From contig NZ_RBXO01000001.1 in NCBI RefSeq assembly GCF_003634935.1, forward strand, positions 7,713,501 to 7,777,500: 64,000 bases of DNA, given 5' to 3'. The stretch's first letter is position 1. The number at the start of each line of letters is the position of its first letter. The position numbers and the translations under genes were made by a program. The notes under the pieces are model-generated. The model ran no database searches. It worked only from the letters and a program-made list of their open reading frames with translations, and was not told the DNA's origin. Of this stretch, positions 49,893 through 57,698 are shown piece after piece. The DNA is from Saccharothrix australiensis (GTDB lineage Bacteria > Actinomycetota > Actinomycetes > Mycobacteriales > Pseudonocardiaceae).

Positions 49893-50657
49893 ATGGCCTG
49901 GTCGATCGCGCAGGTCGCGCGCATGTCGAAGGTGACTTCGCGGACGTTGCGGCACTACGACGCGATCGGGCTGCTGGAGCCGGCGTGGGTCGGGGGCAAC
50001 GGCCACCGGTACTACGAGCGCGAGCAGTTGCTGCGGCTCCAGCAGATCCTCCTGCTGCGCGACCTCGGCCTCGGGTTGGACACCGTGGCGGAGGTGCTCG
50101 ACGGCAGGCACCGCGCGGTCGACGTGCTGCGCAACCACCGGCGGTGGCTGCGGGCCGAGCAGGAGCGGCTGGCCAGGCTGGCCGACACCGTCACCAGGAC
50201 GATCCGGGAGATGGAGGGGGGTGAGCACAACATGAAGATGGAAGAGCTGTTCGACGGGTTCGACGCCGACCAGCAGGCCCGCTACGAGGCGGAACTGGTG
50301 GAGCGGCTGGGCGAGGGCGTCCAGGAGCACATCGACGAGGGCAAGCGCCGGATGCGGGGCTGGACGCGCGCGGACGCCGACACGTTCATGGCGGAGTGGC
50401 ACGCCGTCGCCGAGGCGTACGGCGCGTTGTTCGACGCGGGCGTGGCGCCCGACGCGCCGGAGGCGCAGGAGGTGACCGACCGGCACTACCGGTGGATCTG
50501 CCTCGGCTGGACGCCGAACCGGGAGTCCTACACCGGGCTGGGCCGGCTGTACGTCGACGCGCCGGACTTCAAGGTCCAGTTCGACGCCCGGGCCGAGGGC
50601 TTGGCGGAGTGGGTGCGCGACGCGATCGCCGCCTACGCCGAGGCCCGCCTGAGCTGA
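49893..50657 (+). CDS. MerR family regulator with TipAS antibiotic-recognition domain
   Basis: 254 residues, ATG. N-terminal MerR HTH (WSIAQVARMSKVTSRTLRHYDAIGLLEPAWVGGNGHRYYE), dimer coiled coil (about 75-110), then a TipAS domain (about 115-254; EELFDGFDADQQARYEAELVERLG ... RHYRWICLGWTPNRESYTGLGRLYVDAPDFKVQFD), which in TipA binds thiopeptide antibiotics. It has the domain order of TipAL. Autoactivation from the 19-bp-spacer promoter just upstream is likely. Ligand unknown. Confidence 0.9.
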   Translation: MAWSIAQVARMSKVTSRTLRHYDAIGLLEPAWVGGNGHRYYEREQLLRLQQILLLRDLGLGLDTVAEVLDGRHRAVDVLRNHRRWLRAEQERLARLADTVTRTIREMEGGEHNMKMEELFDGFDADQQARYEAELVERLGEGVQEHIDEGKRRMRGWTRADADTFMAEWHAVAEAYGALFDAGVAPDAPEAQEVTDRHYRWICLGWTPNRESYTGLGRLYVDAPDFKVQFDARAEGLAEWVRDAIAAYAEARLS

Positions 50658-50845
50658 CCCGCGCGGGTCAGCGGGCGGACACGGCTTCGACGGCTGATCA
50701 CGGGCTGCGGGGAGGTGCACATCCCCGCAGGTCGGGACGCCGGGGCCGGTCCGCGGTCCACGCCCGCCGAGCCGGGGACTTCACCCGGTGCGGGCTTGCC
50801 GGCCGGGTTCCCCGGCTCCGGGCGGCGGCTCGGCGCGGCGGGCGG

Positions 50846-51397
50846 CTACTCGGCGAGCCCGAACGCCTTCAGCGCCTCGCGGTTGAACGCGGGCAGGTCG
50901 TCGGGCTTCCGGCTGGTGACCAGCGTCCACCCGTTCATGTCGCAGACCTGGACCTCAAGGTCGTCCCACTGCGCGCCGGCGTTGCGGATGTCGGTGGCCA
51001 GGCTCGGGAACGAGGTGAGCATCTTGCCGCGCACCACGTTCGCCTCGACCAGCAGCCAAGGCCCGTGGCAGATGGAGGCGACCGGCTTGCCCGCGCCGAC
51101 GTGCGCCTGCACGAACGCGACCGCGTCGCGGTCCATCCGCAGGAAGTCGGCGTTCGCGACGCCGCCGGGGATGACCACGCCGTCGTAGTCCGCCGGGTCG
51201 GCCTGCGCGAACGGCACGTCGACCTCGAAGGTGTCCGCCGGGGTGAGGTGGTTGAACCCCCGCACCTCGCCGAGCTGCGGCGCGAGCAGCCGCGGCACCG
51301 CGCCCGCCTTCTCCACGTGCTGCCAGGGGTCGGTCAGCTCGACCTGCTCGATCCCCTCCGTGTCGACCAGGAATGCGATCTTCTTCGGTTCGGCCAT
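50846..51397 (-). CDS. type 1 glutamine amidotransferase/PfpI-like (DJ-1 superfamily) protein
   Basis: 183 residues, ATG 51397. KKIAFLVDTEGIEQVELTDPW, YDGVVIPGGVANADFLRMD (the conserved PGG), then the nucleophile cysteine in VASICHGPWLLVEANVVRGK. Family members act as glyoxalases or deglycases, or chaperones. It precedes a hydrolase gene with a 9-bp gap on the same strand. The 188-bp spacer to the TipA-like gene shows nothing. Confidence 0.88.
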   Translation of the reverse strand: MAEPKKIAFLVDTEGIEQVELTDPWQHVEKAGAVPRLLAPQLGEVRGFNHLTPADTFEVDVPFAQADPADYDGVVIPGGVANADFLRMDRDAVAFVQAHVGAGKPVASICHGPWLLVEANVVRGKMLTSFPSLATDIRNAGAQWDDLEVQVCDMNGWTLVTSRKPDDLPAFNREALKAFGLAE

Positions 51398-51406
51398 GCC
51401 TGTCGG

Positions 51407-52066
51407 CTACCCGCGCAGGAAATCGCCCAACCACCCGCGGACCTCACTCCGCCGGGTCAACCAGGACGGCACCAGCTCCAACCGCGAGTTCGGCAGCGCG
51501 GCGGCGGTCTCCTTGGCGACGTGCTCGGGGTGCAGCGGGTCCTCGGTCGCGCCGACCACGAGCACCGGGACCGTGACGGCCCCGAGCACGGACCGGTCGG
51601 GTACCGGGGTCCGGCCGGGCAGCTCGGCGAGCGCGCCGTCGAGCCGGCGGAACGCGGCCCGCCGTTCCGCGAGGTACTCCGGCGGGCCGCCGATGACGGT
51701 GATCGCGTACTCGCGGGCGAGCAGGGCGCGCGGCTCGTCCAGCACGGCGGGCAGCAGCAGCGCGACGCGGTCGAACGCGTCCGGCTCGTCGGCCAGCAGG
51801 GACAGCAGCGCGCCGGAGGTCAGGGAGACGCCGACGGCGCGCGTCGCGCCCACTTCGCGGGCGACCGCGCGCAGGTCGGCGGCGATGCGCCGGTAGTCCC
51901 AGTACCCGGCGGGCGCGTCCGGGGCGTCGCCGTGCGACGGCAGGGTGACCACGACCCTCGTGCCGGGCAGGCCGGACGCGGGCAGGCGCGCTTCACCGGG
52001 TGTCGCGCCCAGGCCGTGGCCGATCAGGGTCACCGGCGTGCCGGAGCCGTAGCTCCGGTACCTCAC
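51407..52066 (-). CDS. alpha/beta hydrolase fold protein
   Basis: 219 residues from GTG 52066, overlapping the DUF2516 stop (GTGA). VTLIGHGLGATPGEARL (oxyanion loop), AVGVSLTSGALLSLL (the elbow GVSLTSG, Ser), LVVGATEDPLHPEHVA (acid). The C-terminal catalytic His is not obvious (VPSWLTRRSEVRGWLGDFL), so activity is uncertain. Co-transcribed with DUF2516. Confidence 0.7.
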   Translation of the reverse strand: MRYRSYGSGTPVTLIGHGLGATPGEARLPASGLPGTRVVVTLPSHGDAPDAPAGYWDYRRIAADLRAVAREVGATRAVGVSLTSGALLSLLADEPDAFDRVALLLPAVLDEPRALLAREYAITVIGGPPEYLAERRAAFRRLDGALAELPGRTPVPDRSVLGAVTVPVLVVGATEDPLHPEHVAKETAAALPNSRLELVPSWLTRRSEVRGWLGDFLRG

Positions 52067-52383
52067 CACCGCGGGCCGCGCTGGACCTCGATCAGGCGTG
52101 GCCGCACGTCGACCAGGTACACCATCACGGCGACCAGGCCGGCCAGCCAGAACATCGCGCCGGGGCCGGACAGGCTGAACAGCAGCAGCGCGAACGTGCC
52201 GCCGCCGGTGATGCCCAACCAGGCGGGCTTGGTGAGCCGCTCCGCCGCGGTGTAGGCGTCCGCCCGCTGCGACAGGGCGTGCACGAAGGCGAAGACACCC
52301 GCGATCAGCCCGGCGTAGTACGCCAGGAACATGACCCACACGTCGAGGTAGAGCAGGTCCGGTTGCGGAAGCTGGAAGAACAC
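52063..52383 (-). CDS. DUF2516 family membrane protein
   Basis: 106 residues from GTG 52383. Three hydrophobic segments: YLDVWVMFLAYYAGLIAGVFAFVHAL, LGITGGGTFALLLFSL and AMFWLAGLVAVMVYLVDVRPRL. The pattern DAYTAAERLTKPAWLGI and VDVRPRLIE matches the DUF2516 family, which follows hbhA in mycobacteria (Rv0476). Function unknown. Confidence 0.85.
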   Translation of the reverse strand: MFFQLPQPDLLYLDVWVMFLAYYAGLIAGVFAFVHALSQRADAYTAAERLTKPAWLGITGGGTFALLLFSLSGPGAMFWLAGLVAVMVYLVDVRPRLIEVQRGPRW

Positions 52384-52463
52384 ACACCCAGACTACGTGC
52401 GGATCACGCCCCGGGGATAGCCGGAACGGGGCGCCCCGGCCGGGACACCCCGTAGCGGTTCGC

Positions 52464-53282
52464 TCACTTGGCGGTGTCACCCGGCTTGTCGGCCGGCTTC
52501 TTCGCGGCGGTGTCGCCCGCCTTCTTGGCGGTGTCCTGCTTCGCGGCGGTGTCCTGCTTCGCGGCGGAGTCCTGCTTCGCAGTGGTGCCGTGCTTGCCAC
52601 TGGTGTGGTCCTTCGCGGCGGTGTCGTCCGCGCCCTGGTCGGCAGCCGCCTTCCCGGCCTTCTCGTCGTCGGCGCGCGAGGCGGCGGGCTTGCGGGCCGC
52701 CGCGGTGCGGTTGGCTGCCTTGCGCGTGGTGCCGCGCACCTCGTGCGCCACGTCGTCACCGGCATCCGAGACGACGTCGGCGAGCTTGTCACTCGCCTCG
52801 TCGACTTCCCTGGCGAGCTGCTCGCCCGCCGAGCGGGTGCGGCGGCTGACCTTGCCGAGCACGTCGTCGGCGAGTTCGCGGGCGTCGTGCGCGGCGGCCT
52901 CGGTGCGCTTCTGCGCGGTCTCGACGACGTCCTCGACCTGGGCCAGGGCCTTCTGGACCTGCGGCTGCGACTTGAGCTTGTCCAGCGCCTCCTGGCCGTG
53001 CTCGGCCAGGAACTGGTACAGGTTCAGCGCGGACTGCGTGTACGCGTCGACGACCTTGCGCAGCTCGGCCGGGTCGAACTTCTCGCGGAGGTCCTTCAGG
53101 TCGGCCGACTCGGCGGCGGACTTCGCGGCCTCGGCGCGCTCCTTGGCCTTGTTCAGCGCGTCGACCACGGCCTTCGCGGCCAGGTCGCCCGCGCCCAGGG
53201 CGGCCAGCAGCGGCGTGCGCGCGGCGGCGGCGACCTGCTCGCCCGCCTTGCGCAGCTCCTCGGTGGTGGGCAGGTTCGGCAT
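52464..53282 (-). CDS. HbhA-like heparin-binding-hemagglutinin family protein
   Basis: 272 residues; ATG 53282 with AGGAG 8 nt upstream. An N-terminal coiled coil (about 10-170; Ala/Glu/Lys heptads, ALNKAKERAEAAKSAAESADLKDLREKFDPAELRKVVD ... YTQSALNLYQFLAEHGQEALDKLK) is followed by a Lys/Ala/Asp-rich C-terminus with repeats AAKQDT. The same build as mycobacterial HbhA (Rv0475), next to an XRE gene and DUF2516. In non-pathogens its job is likely lipid-body or envelope related; adhesion is not implied. Confidence 0.85.
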   Translation of the reverse strand: MPNLPTTEELRKAGEQVAAAARTPLLAALGAGDLAAKAVVDALNKAKERAEAAKSAAESADLKDLREKFDPAELRKVVDAYTQSALNLYQFLAEHGQEALDKLKSQPQVQKALAQVEDVVETAQKRTEAAAHDARELADDVLGKVSRRTRSAGEQLAREVDEASDKLADVVSDAGDDVAHEVRGTTRKAANRTAAARKPAASRADDEKAGKAAADQGADDTAAKDHTSGKHGTTAKQDSAAKQDTAAKQDTAKKAGDTAAKKPADKPGDTAK

Positions 53283-53287
53283 GGAGA

Positions 53288-53671
53288 TCACTCCTCGGGC
53301 TTGGGTTGGTTGGCGGCGTTCTCCCGCCGGAACGACTCGTAGACGTCGAGCAGCACCTGCTTCTGCCGCTCGGTCAGGTCCGGGGCGGTGGTGATGGCGT
53401 CGGCCAGCGCGCCGCCCGCGCGCTGTTCGAGGATCCCGGCCTCGACGTACAGCGCCTCCGCCGAGATCCGCAGCCCCTTGGCGATCTGCTGCAGGATCTC
53501 CGCGCTGGGTTTGCGCAGGCCCCGTTCGATCTGGCTGAGGTAGGGGTTGGACACCCCGGCGAGCTTGGCCAGCTGGCGCAGGGAGATCTTCGCGGTGTTG
53601 CGCTGCTGGCGGATGTACTCGCCGATGTCGCGGCCGAGGTCGGCGACCGCCTTGTCGATCGACTTGTCCAC
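53288..53671 (-). CDS. XRE family transcriptional regulator upstream of hbhA-like gene
   Basis: 127 residues from GTG 53671 (a GTG at 53680 adds three). HTH: DIGEYIRQQRNTAKISLRQLAKLAGVSNPYLSQIERGLRKPSAEILQQIAKGLRISAEALYVEAG; the C-terminal half has TERQKQVLLDVYESFRRE. It corresponds to Rv0474. Five bp separate it from the HbhA-like gene, so it probably controls that operon and itself. Confidence 0.88.
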   Translation of the reverse strand: MDKSIDKAVADLGRDIGEYIRQQRNTAKISLRQLAKLAGVSNPYLSQIERGLRKPSAEILQQIAKGLRISAEALYVEAGILEQRAGGALADAITTAPDLTERQKQVLLDVYESFRRENAANQPKPEE

Positions 53672-53720
53672 GTGCCGCGGCACCTCCCCGGTCCAGGTCC
53701 GCTTCCGACCGTACGCGCGG

Positions 53721-53750
53721 GTGCTAACTCCTGCAAGCGCTCTGCTAGCG
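53721..53750 (-). promoter_or_regulatory. candidate operator upstream of XRE gene
   Basis: GCTAAC at 53723 and GCTAGC at 53744 lie exactly 21 bp (two helical turns) apart around TGCAAGCGCTCTGC. Low G+C for this genome and located 50-80 bp upstream of the XRE start, in a 120-bp gap shared with the divergent methyltransferase gene. A binding site for the XRE protein is a reasonable but untested reading. Confidence 0.4.
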
Positions 53751-53790
53751 ACCGGGGCCGTGGGCTCGCCCACAGCGCTACGGTGGACGC

Positions 53791-54912
53791 GTGGACCCCG
53801 CCGCCGCGCTGCGCGCCCAGCTGGTCGACTCGATGCGCGCCGCCGGCGTGCTCGCCGACCCGCGCTGGGTGGCGGCGTTTCGCGAGGTGCCCAGGCACGT
53901 CTTCCTGCCGTGGTTCTTCGCCCAGGACCCGGACGGCCGGTGGGCGCCGGTCACCGCGGACCACCCGGACCACCTCGCCGCGGTGTACCGGAACGAGGTG
54001 CGCGTCACCCAGCTGGACGGCTCCGACGAGGCGTGGGAGCAAGCACTCGCGTCGGGTCCCGTGCACGGGGTGCCCACGAGTTCGTCGAGCATGCCGTCGA
54101 TCATGGCGATCATGCTGGAGGCGCTCGACGTCGCGCCCGGGCAGACGGTGCTGGAGGTCGGCACCGGGACCGGGTACAACGCGGCCCTGCTCAGCCACGT
54201 GCTCGGCTCGTCGGCGGTGACCTCGGTCGACGTCGACGCCGCGGTGCTGGGGCGCGCGGAGGGACGATTGCGCGCGGCCGGCTACGCCCCGGTGTGCGTG
54301 GTGGGCGACGGCGAGCAGGGCTACGCGCCGCGTGCGCCGTACGCACGCCTGCTCGGGACGTGCGCGGTGTCGCGGATACCCGCGGCGTGGCTCCGGCAGG
54401 TCGCGCCGGGCGGGCTGATCGTCACCACGCTGAACCGGGTGATCGGCGCGGGCCTGGTCCGGCTGGTCGTGCGGGACGGCGTCGGGGTCGGCCGGGTGCT
54501 GGCCGAGGACGGCCGCTTCATGCCCCTGCGCGCGCACCGGCAGACGTGGGCGGAGGAGGCCCTGGTCGCGTCCTTGGACGCGCGGGCGGACACGTCCCGG
54601 CCCACCCTCCTGCCCGCTCGGGCCGTGGTGCACGCGACGTCGGGGTTCGAGTTCTTCGCCGGCCTGGAGCTGGCAGGGGTGGCGGTCGGCCTCGACCCGG
54701 CCAGGTTGGTCCACCCGGACGGGTCCTGGGTCCGGCACCGGGGCGCGGTGGTGGACCAGGGCGGGCCGCGCGAGCTGTGGACGCTGGCGGAGGAGGCGCA
54801 CCGGCGGTGGCGGGCGTTGGGCCGGCCAGGGCGCCGGCACTTCACGTTCACCGCTTCGGAGGAATCGCAGTACTTCGCGTTGGACGGCAGCTCGTTGACC
54901 TGGCCGTTGTGA
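53791..54912 (+). CDS. PIMT-like (protein-L-isoaspartate O-methyltransferase family) methyltransferase
   Basis: 373 residues from GTG 53791, no ribosome site (leaderless). N-terminal RHVFLPWFF and YRNEVRVTQLDG, then PTSSSSMPSIMAIMLEALDVAPGQTVLEVGTGTGYNAALLSHVLG, the PIMT core with the SAM motif EVGTGTGYN, and SVDVD. About 150 residues beyond the PIMT core form an extra C-terminal domain (FEFFAGLELAGVAVGLDPARLVHPDGSW ... FTFTASEESQYFALDG). Such long forms occur next to peptide-maturation clusters, but no RiPP partner is seen here, so the substrate is unknown. Confidence 0.8.
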   Translation: MDPAAALRAQLVDSMRAAGVLADPRWVAAFREVPRHVFLPWFFAQDPDGRWAPVTADHPDHLAAVYRNEVRVTQLDGSDEAWEQALASGPVHGVPTSSSSMPSIMAIMLEALDVAPGQTVLEVGTGTGYNAALLSHVLGSSAVTSVDVDAAVLGRAEGRLRAAGYAPVCVVGDGEQGYAPRAPYARLLGTCAVSRIPAAWLRQVAPGGLIVTTLNRVIGAGLVRLVVRDGVGVGRVLAEDGRFMPLRAHRQTWAEEALVASLDARADTSRPTLLPARAVVHATSGFEFFAGLELAGVAVGLDPARLVHPDGSWVRHRGAVVDQGGPRELWTLAEEAHRRWRALGRPGRRHFTFTASEESQYFALDGSSLTWPL

Positions 54913-54990
54913 GGGGCTCGTCGTTGTGAAGGGCGGGCCGTTGTGAAGGCGGCCGCTGATGAGGGCCGCTGATGAGGGCCGCTGTGAAGG
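54904..54990 (+). repeat. CCGTTGTGAGGG repeats after methyltransferase stop
   Basis: Six imperfect units of the type CCG(T/C)TG(A)TGA(A/G)GGG follow each other, the first containing the methyltransferase stop (TTG TGA). Two CCGCTGATGAGGG units are identical. They look like a spread of the gene's own last bases. The remaining spacer to 55186 shows no gene. Confidence 0.7.
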
Positions 54991-55186
54991 GTGACGGCCG
55001 GGTGGAGGTGCTGCGCCCGTCAAATGTCGTACCCCCGCGGTTGGGTGTGTGTCGGGGGCGTTCTGTTCGGGGGGACACCCGCGTCAGCCTGCTCGCGTTG
55101 TGGCTCCGGTCGGCGCTGCACGGGGTCGACGCTCTCCGAGCCGGCGCTGCTCGCGAGGTGGGCGGCGCGGGGTGCGGGTCGAAGAT

Positions 55187-55325
55187 CACAAGCTTGAAGA
55201 GCGTCCTCGCCGGACCGGCCGGCCGCCGAGGATGAGGCAAAGCTCCTTCGAAGCTTTGCGTCGCGTGTCATCCCCGTATGGCCTGGTCAAAGGCCACCAC
55301 GGGCAGGCCATACGGGATGACACGC
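55187..55325 (+). repeat. composite palindromic element, second copy
   Basis: It reproduces the order found at 24151-24391: AAGCTT with GAAG-GCG-CTCGCCG (55192-55213), the flank CCGAGGATG, the hairpin GCAAAGCT(C)CTTCGAAGCTTTGC, then 22-23-nt arms (55263-55285 / 55304-55325; GCGTGTCATCCCCGTATGGC) differing by one bulge. The interior GTCAAAGGCCACCAC is retained, but the 25-bp inner stem is missing. Orientation is as in P3. Confidence 0.85.
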
Positions 55326-55351
55326 TCGGGTGAAGTGTGCGCGTGGCGCGC

Positions 55352-55717
55352 TCAGTCGAAGAGTTCTTCCAGGAAGCTGCGGCGGCGGCGGTGGCCGTAG
55401 TGCGGTTGGTCGTAGTAGCCGCCCGGGTAGCCCGGCGGGGGCGGGGTCACGCCGGGAGGCGCCATGCCGGGAGGCGGGGTTCCGGGCGGTGGCTGGTAGG
55501 GCGGGGGCGCGCCGGCTCCGGGTTGCGGTGCGCCCGGGTAGGGCGGGGGCGCTGCGGCGTAGTGCTCGCGTTCGGCTGCGACGATCTGTTCCAGTTCGCC
55601 GCCGTCCAGGAACACGCCCTTGCAGTTGTCGCACTGGTCGATGTGGACGGCTCCGCGCGTGATCGTGCGCATGAGGTCCTGGCACTTGGGGCAGATCACG
55701 TACCCGAGAGTACGCAC
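55352..55717 (-). CDS. TFIIB-type zinc-ribbon protein with Pro-rich tail
   Basis: 121 residues from GTG 55717; GTG 55699 would start closer to the ribbon. VICPKCQDLMRTITRGAVHIDQCDNCKGVFLDGGELEQIV has CPKC and CDNC, the four zinc ligands, and the GVFLD-GELE signature of the zf-TFIIB family. The C-terminal ~60 residues are Pro/Gly/Tyr-rich and end RRRRSFLEELFD. Function unknown; it is not a transcription initiation factor. Confidence 0.85.
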   Translation of the reverse strand: MRTLGYVICPKCQDLMRTITRGAVHIDQCDNCKGVFLDGGELEQIVAAEREHYAAAPPPYPGAPQPGAGAPPPYQPPPGTPPPGMAPPGVTPPPPGYPGGYYDQPHYGHRRRRSFLEELFD

Positions 55718-55754
55718 GACACAAGGGTGACCGTGTCACCACTTGGCGTGACGG

Positions 55755-57698
55755 GTGGGACATTATGCGTTCGTGTCCCGATATCGTCAGCGCGCCGTGC
55801 TCGTGGGGTGTGTCCTGGCCGCCCTCCTCGCGGCGGCCGGGTTGTTCGTCACCGACTACGGGATCGAGCCCGATCTCTGGCTGTCCGGGCTCGCGCTCGG
55901 GTTCCTCGCGTTCCTCGCCGCGTTCGACCCCTGGCTGCACCGCCGCCGCGCCGCGGGCCTCGCCACGGACGACAACCTCGACGCCGCCACGCGGGCGCTC
56001 GCCGTCGCCCTGCACACCCAGTGGACGGAGGAGTGCCGGGCGCGCGGCCTCGGCGAGGACGTCCTCGACCTGCACTGGAGTTCGCTCAACGGTCGTCCGG
56101 GGCACAGCGACGCCGTGGTGGGCGCGTTCCGCAGGCAGCACCGCATGGTGTTCCTGGGCGAGGCGGGCGCGGGGAAGAGCACGATCGCCATGCTGCTCAC
56201 CATCGGCCTGCTGGACCACCACGAGGGCGGCCCGGTGCCGTTCCCGCTGTCGCTGTCCACCTGGGACCCCGAGGCCGAGGACGTCCGCACCTGGATGACC
56301 CGCCGGCTGTACGAAGAGCACCCGGCGTTGCGCAACACCGAGTTGTACGGCAGCTACGCCGGTGACCTGCTGGTCGAGCAGCGCCGCGTGTTCCCCGTGC
56401 TGGACGGGCTGGACCGGATTCCGGCGGGCAAGCGCGCCGAAGCCCTCGCGCGGATCAACCGGGCCTTCCCGGCGGCCACCCCGCTGGTCGTCACGAGCCG
56501 GGGCGACGAGTTCGACGAGGCGGGCGTCCCGGTCGCGGGCGCCGACGTGGTGCGGTTGCACCCGTTGGACCACGAGGAGATCGCCGGTTACCTGCGGTCG
56601 CACTCCGACCCCGTCACGGCCGCCCGGTGGGAGCCGATCTTCCTCCACCTGCGGGCCGAGCCGGACGGGCGGCTCGCGGACGCCCTGTCGACGCCGCTCG
56701 CCGTGTGGCTCGCCGGTGTCGTCTACGCCGACGGCGAGCCCAGCGAGCTGCTGGACCGGAGCCGGTTCCCGGACCGCCGGGCGATCGAGGACCACCTGGT
56801 CGACGCGATGGTCGCCGGGGCGTTCGGCGACCGCGGTGTGGCGCACCAGGCGCGGGCCAGCCAGGTGTGGCCCCGGGACAAGGCCGTCCGGTGGCTGACG
56901 TTCCTCGCCGAGGAGATGCGGGCGCGCGGGATCACCGACCTCGCCTGGTGGGAGCTGCGGCGCTCGGTCGGTCGGCGGTGGCTGGCCCTGCTGGGCGCGG
57001 TCGTGCTGGGCTCCATCGGCGGGTTCGGGGTCGGGTGGCTGATGGCCTACGCGGGCACGCCCCGCCTCGCGCCGGTGACGGGGCTGGTCGCCGGGCTCGC
57101 GGTGGCGGTGGCCGCGCTGAACGCCTCGCGCAGCCGCGAGCCCAAGCCCCAGCTGGGCGTCTGGCGGAGCCTCGTGGTGGTCAGCGGTGTGCTGGGCACG
57201 GCGGTCGGGCTGGTCTTCGGCGCGCTCTACGGGCTGTCCGCCGGGCTGGTGGTCGGGCTCGGGCTGGCGGTGGCCGTGGCGCTGCGGTTCGCCCTGGGCA
57301 GCAGCGCCGAGCTGACCCACCCGACCGGTCCGAAGTGGACGATGGCGCGGGACCGGATCGCGGTGTGGACCGGGTCGCTGGTGCTGGCCGTGGTGTTCGG
57401 CGCGGCGGCCGGGCTGGTGTTCGGGCCGAAGCAGTCCGGCATGGTGGGGCTGGGGCTGGCCTGCGGGTTGATGCTCGGGTTCACGCTGTCCGTGCTGCAC
57501 CTGCGGTGGTGGTGGTTCACGGTCGCGCGGGTGTGGTTGGCGGTGCGCGGCAAGCTGCCGTGGGAGCTGATGGTGTTCCTCGACGACGCGCGCAGGCTCG
57601 GCGTGCTGCGGCAGGCGGGCGCCTGCTACCAGTTCCGGCACGCGCTCGTGCAGGAGCGGCTGGCCGGCGCGCGGACGCCGGTCCGGTCAGGCGCTTAG
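55755..57698 (+). CDS. membrane-embedded NACHT-domain NTPase
   Basis: 647 residues from GTG 55755 (GTG 55773 is possible). Two N-terminal membrane helices (about 14-32 and 41-57). A NACHT domain with P-loop GEAGAGKST (135-143) and a Walker B-like VFPVLDGLDRIP (about 213-223), then VVTSRGDEFDEAG (sensor-1-like) and a winged region up to about 400. About six membrane helices between roughly 420 and 570, and a C-terminal soluble tail ending FRHALVQERL. STAND NTPases of this kind are common in actinomycetes; roles in signalling or phage defence have been shown for related NACHT proteins, but nothing here proves either. Confidence 0.8.
   Translation: MGHYAFVSRYRQRAVLVGCVLAALLAAAGLFVTDYGIEPDLWLSGLALGFLAFLAAFDPWLHRRRAAGLATDDNLDAATRALAVALHTQWTEECRARGLGEDVLDLHWSSLNGRPGHSDAVVGAFRRQHRMVFLGEAGAGKSTIAMLLTIGLLDHHEGGPVPFPLSLSTWDPEAEDVRTWMTRRLYEEHPALRNTELYGSYAGDLLVEQRRVFPVLDGLDRIPAGKRAEALARINRAFPAATPLVVTSRGDEFDEAGVPVAGADVVRLHPLDHEEIAGYLRSHSDPVTAARWEPIFLHLRAEPDGRLADALSTPLAVWLAGVVYADGEPSELLDRSRFPDRRAIEDHLVDAMVAGAFGDRGVAHQARASQVWPRDKAVRWLTFLAEEMRARGITDLAWWELRRSVGRRWLALLGAVVLGSIGGFGVGWLMAYAGTPRLAPVTGLVAGLAVAVAALNASRSREPKPQLGVWRSLVVVSGVLGTAVGLVFGALYGLSAGLVVGLGLAVAVALRFALGSSAELTHPTGPKWTMARDRIAVWTGSLVLAVVFGAAAGLVFGPKQSGMVGLGLACGLMLGFTLSVLHLRWWWFTVARVWLAVRGKLPWELMVFLDDARRLGVLRQAGACYQFRHALVQERLAGARTPVRSGA

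Noticed and set aside
53791..57698. RiPP cluster or defence island around the methyltransferase and NACHT genes
   Set aside because: No precursor peptide, maturase, nuclease or other recognised partner genes are present between 53.7 and 58 kb.
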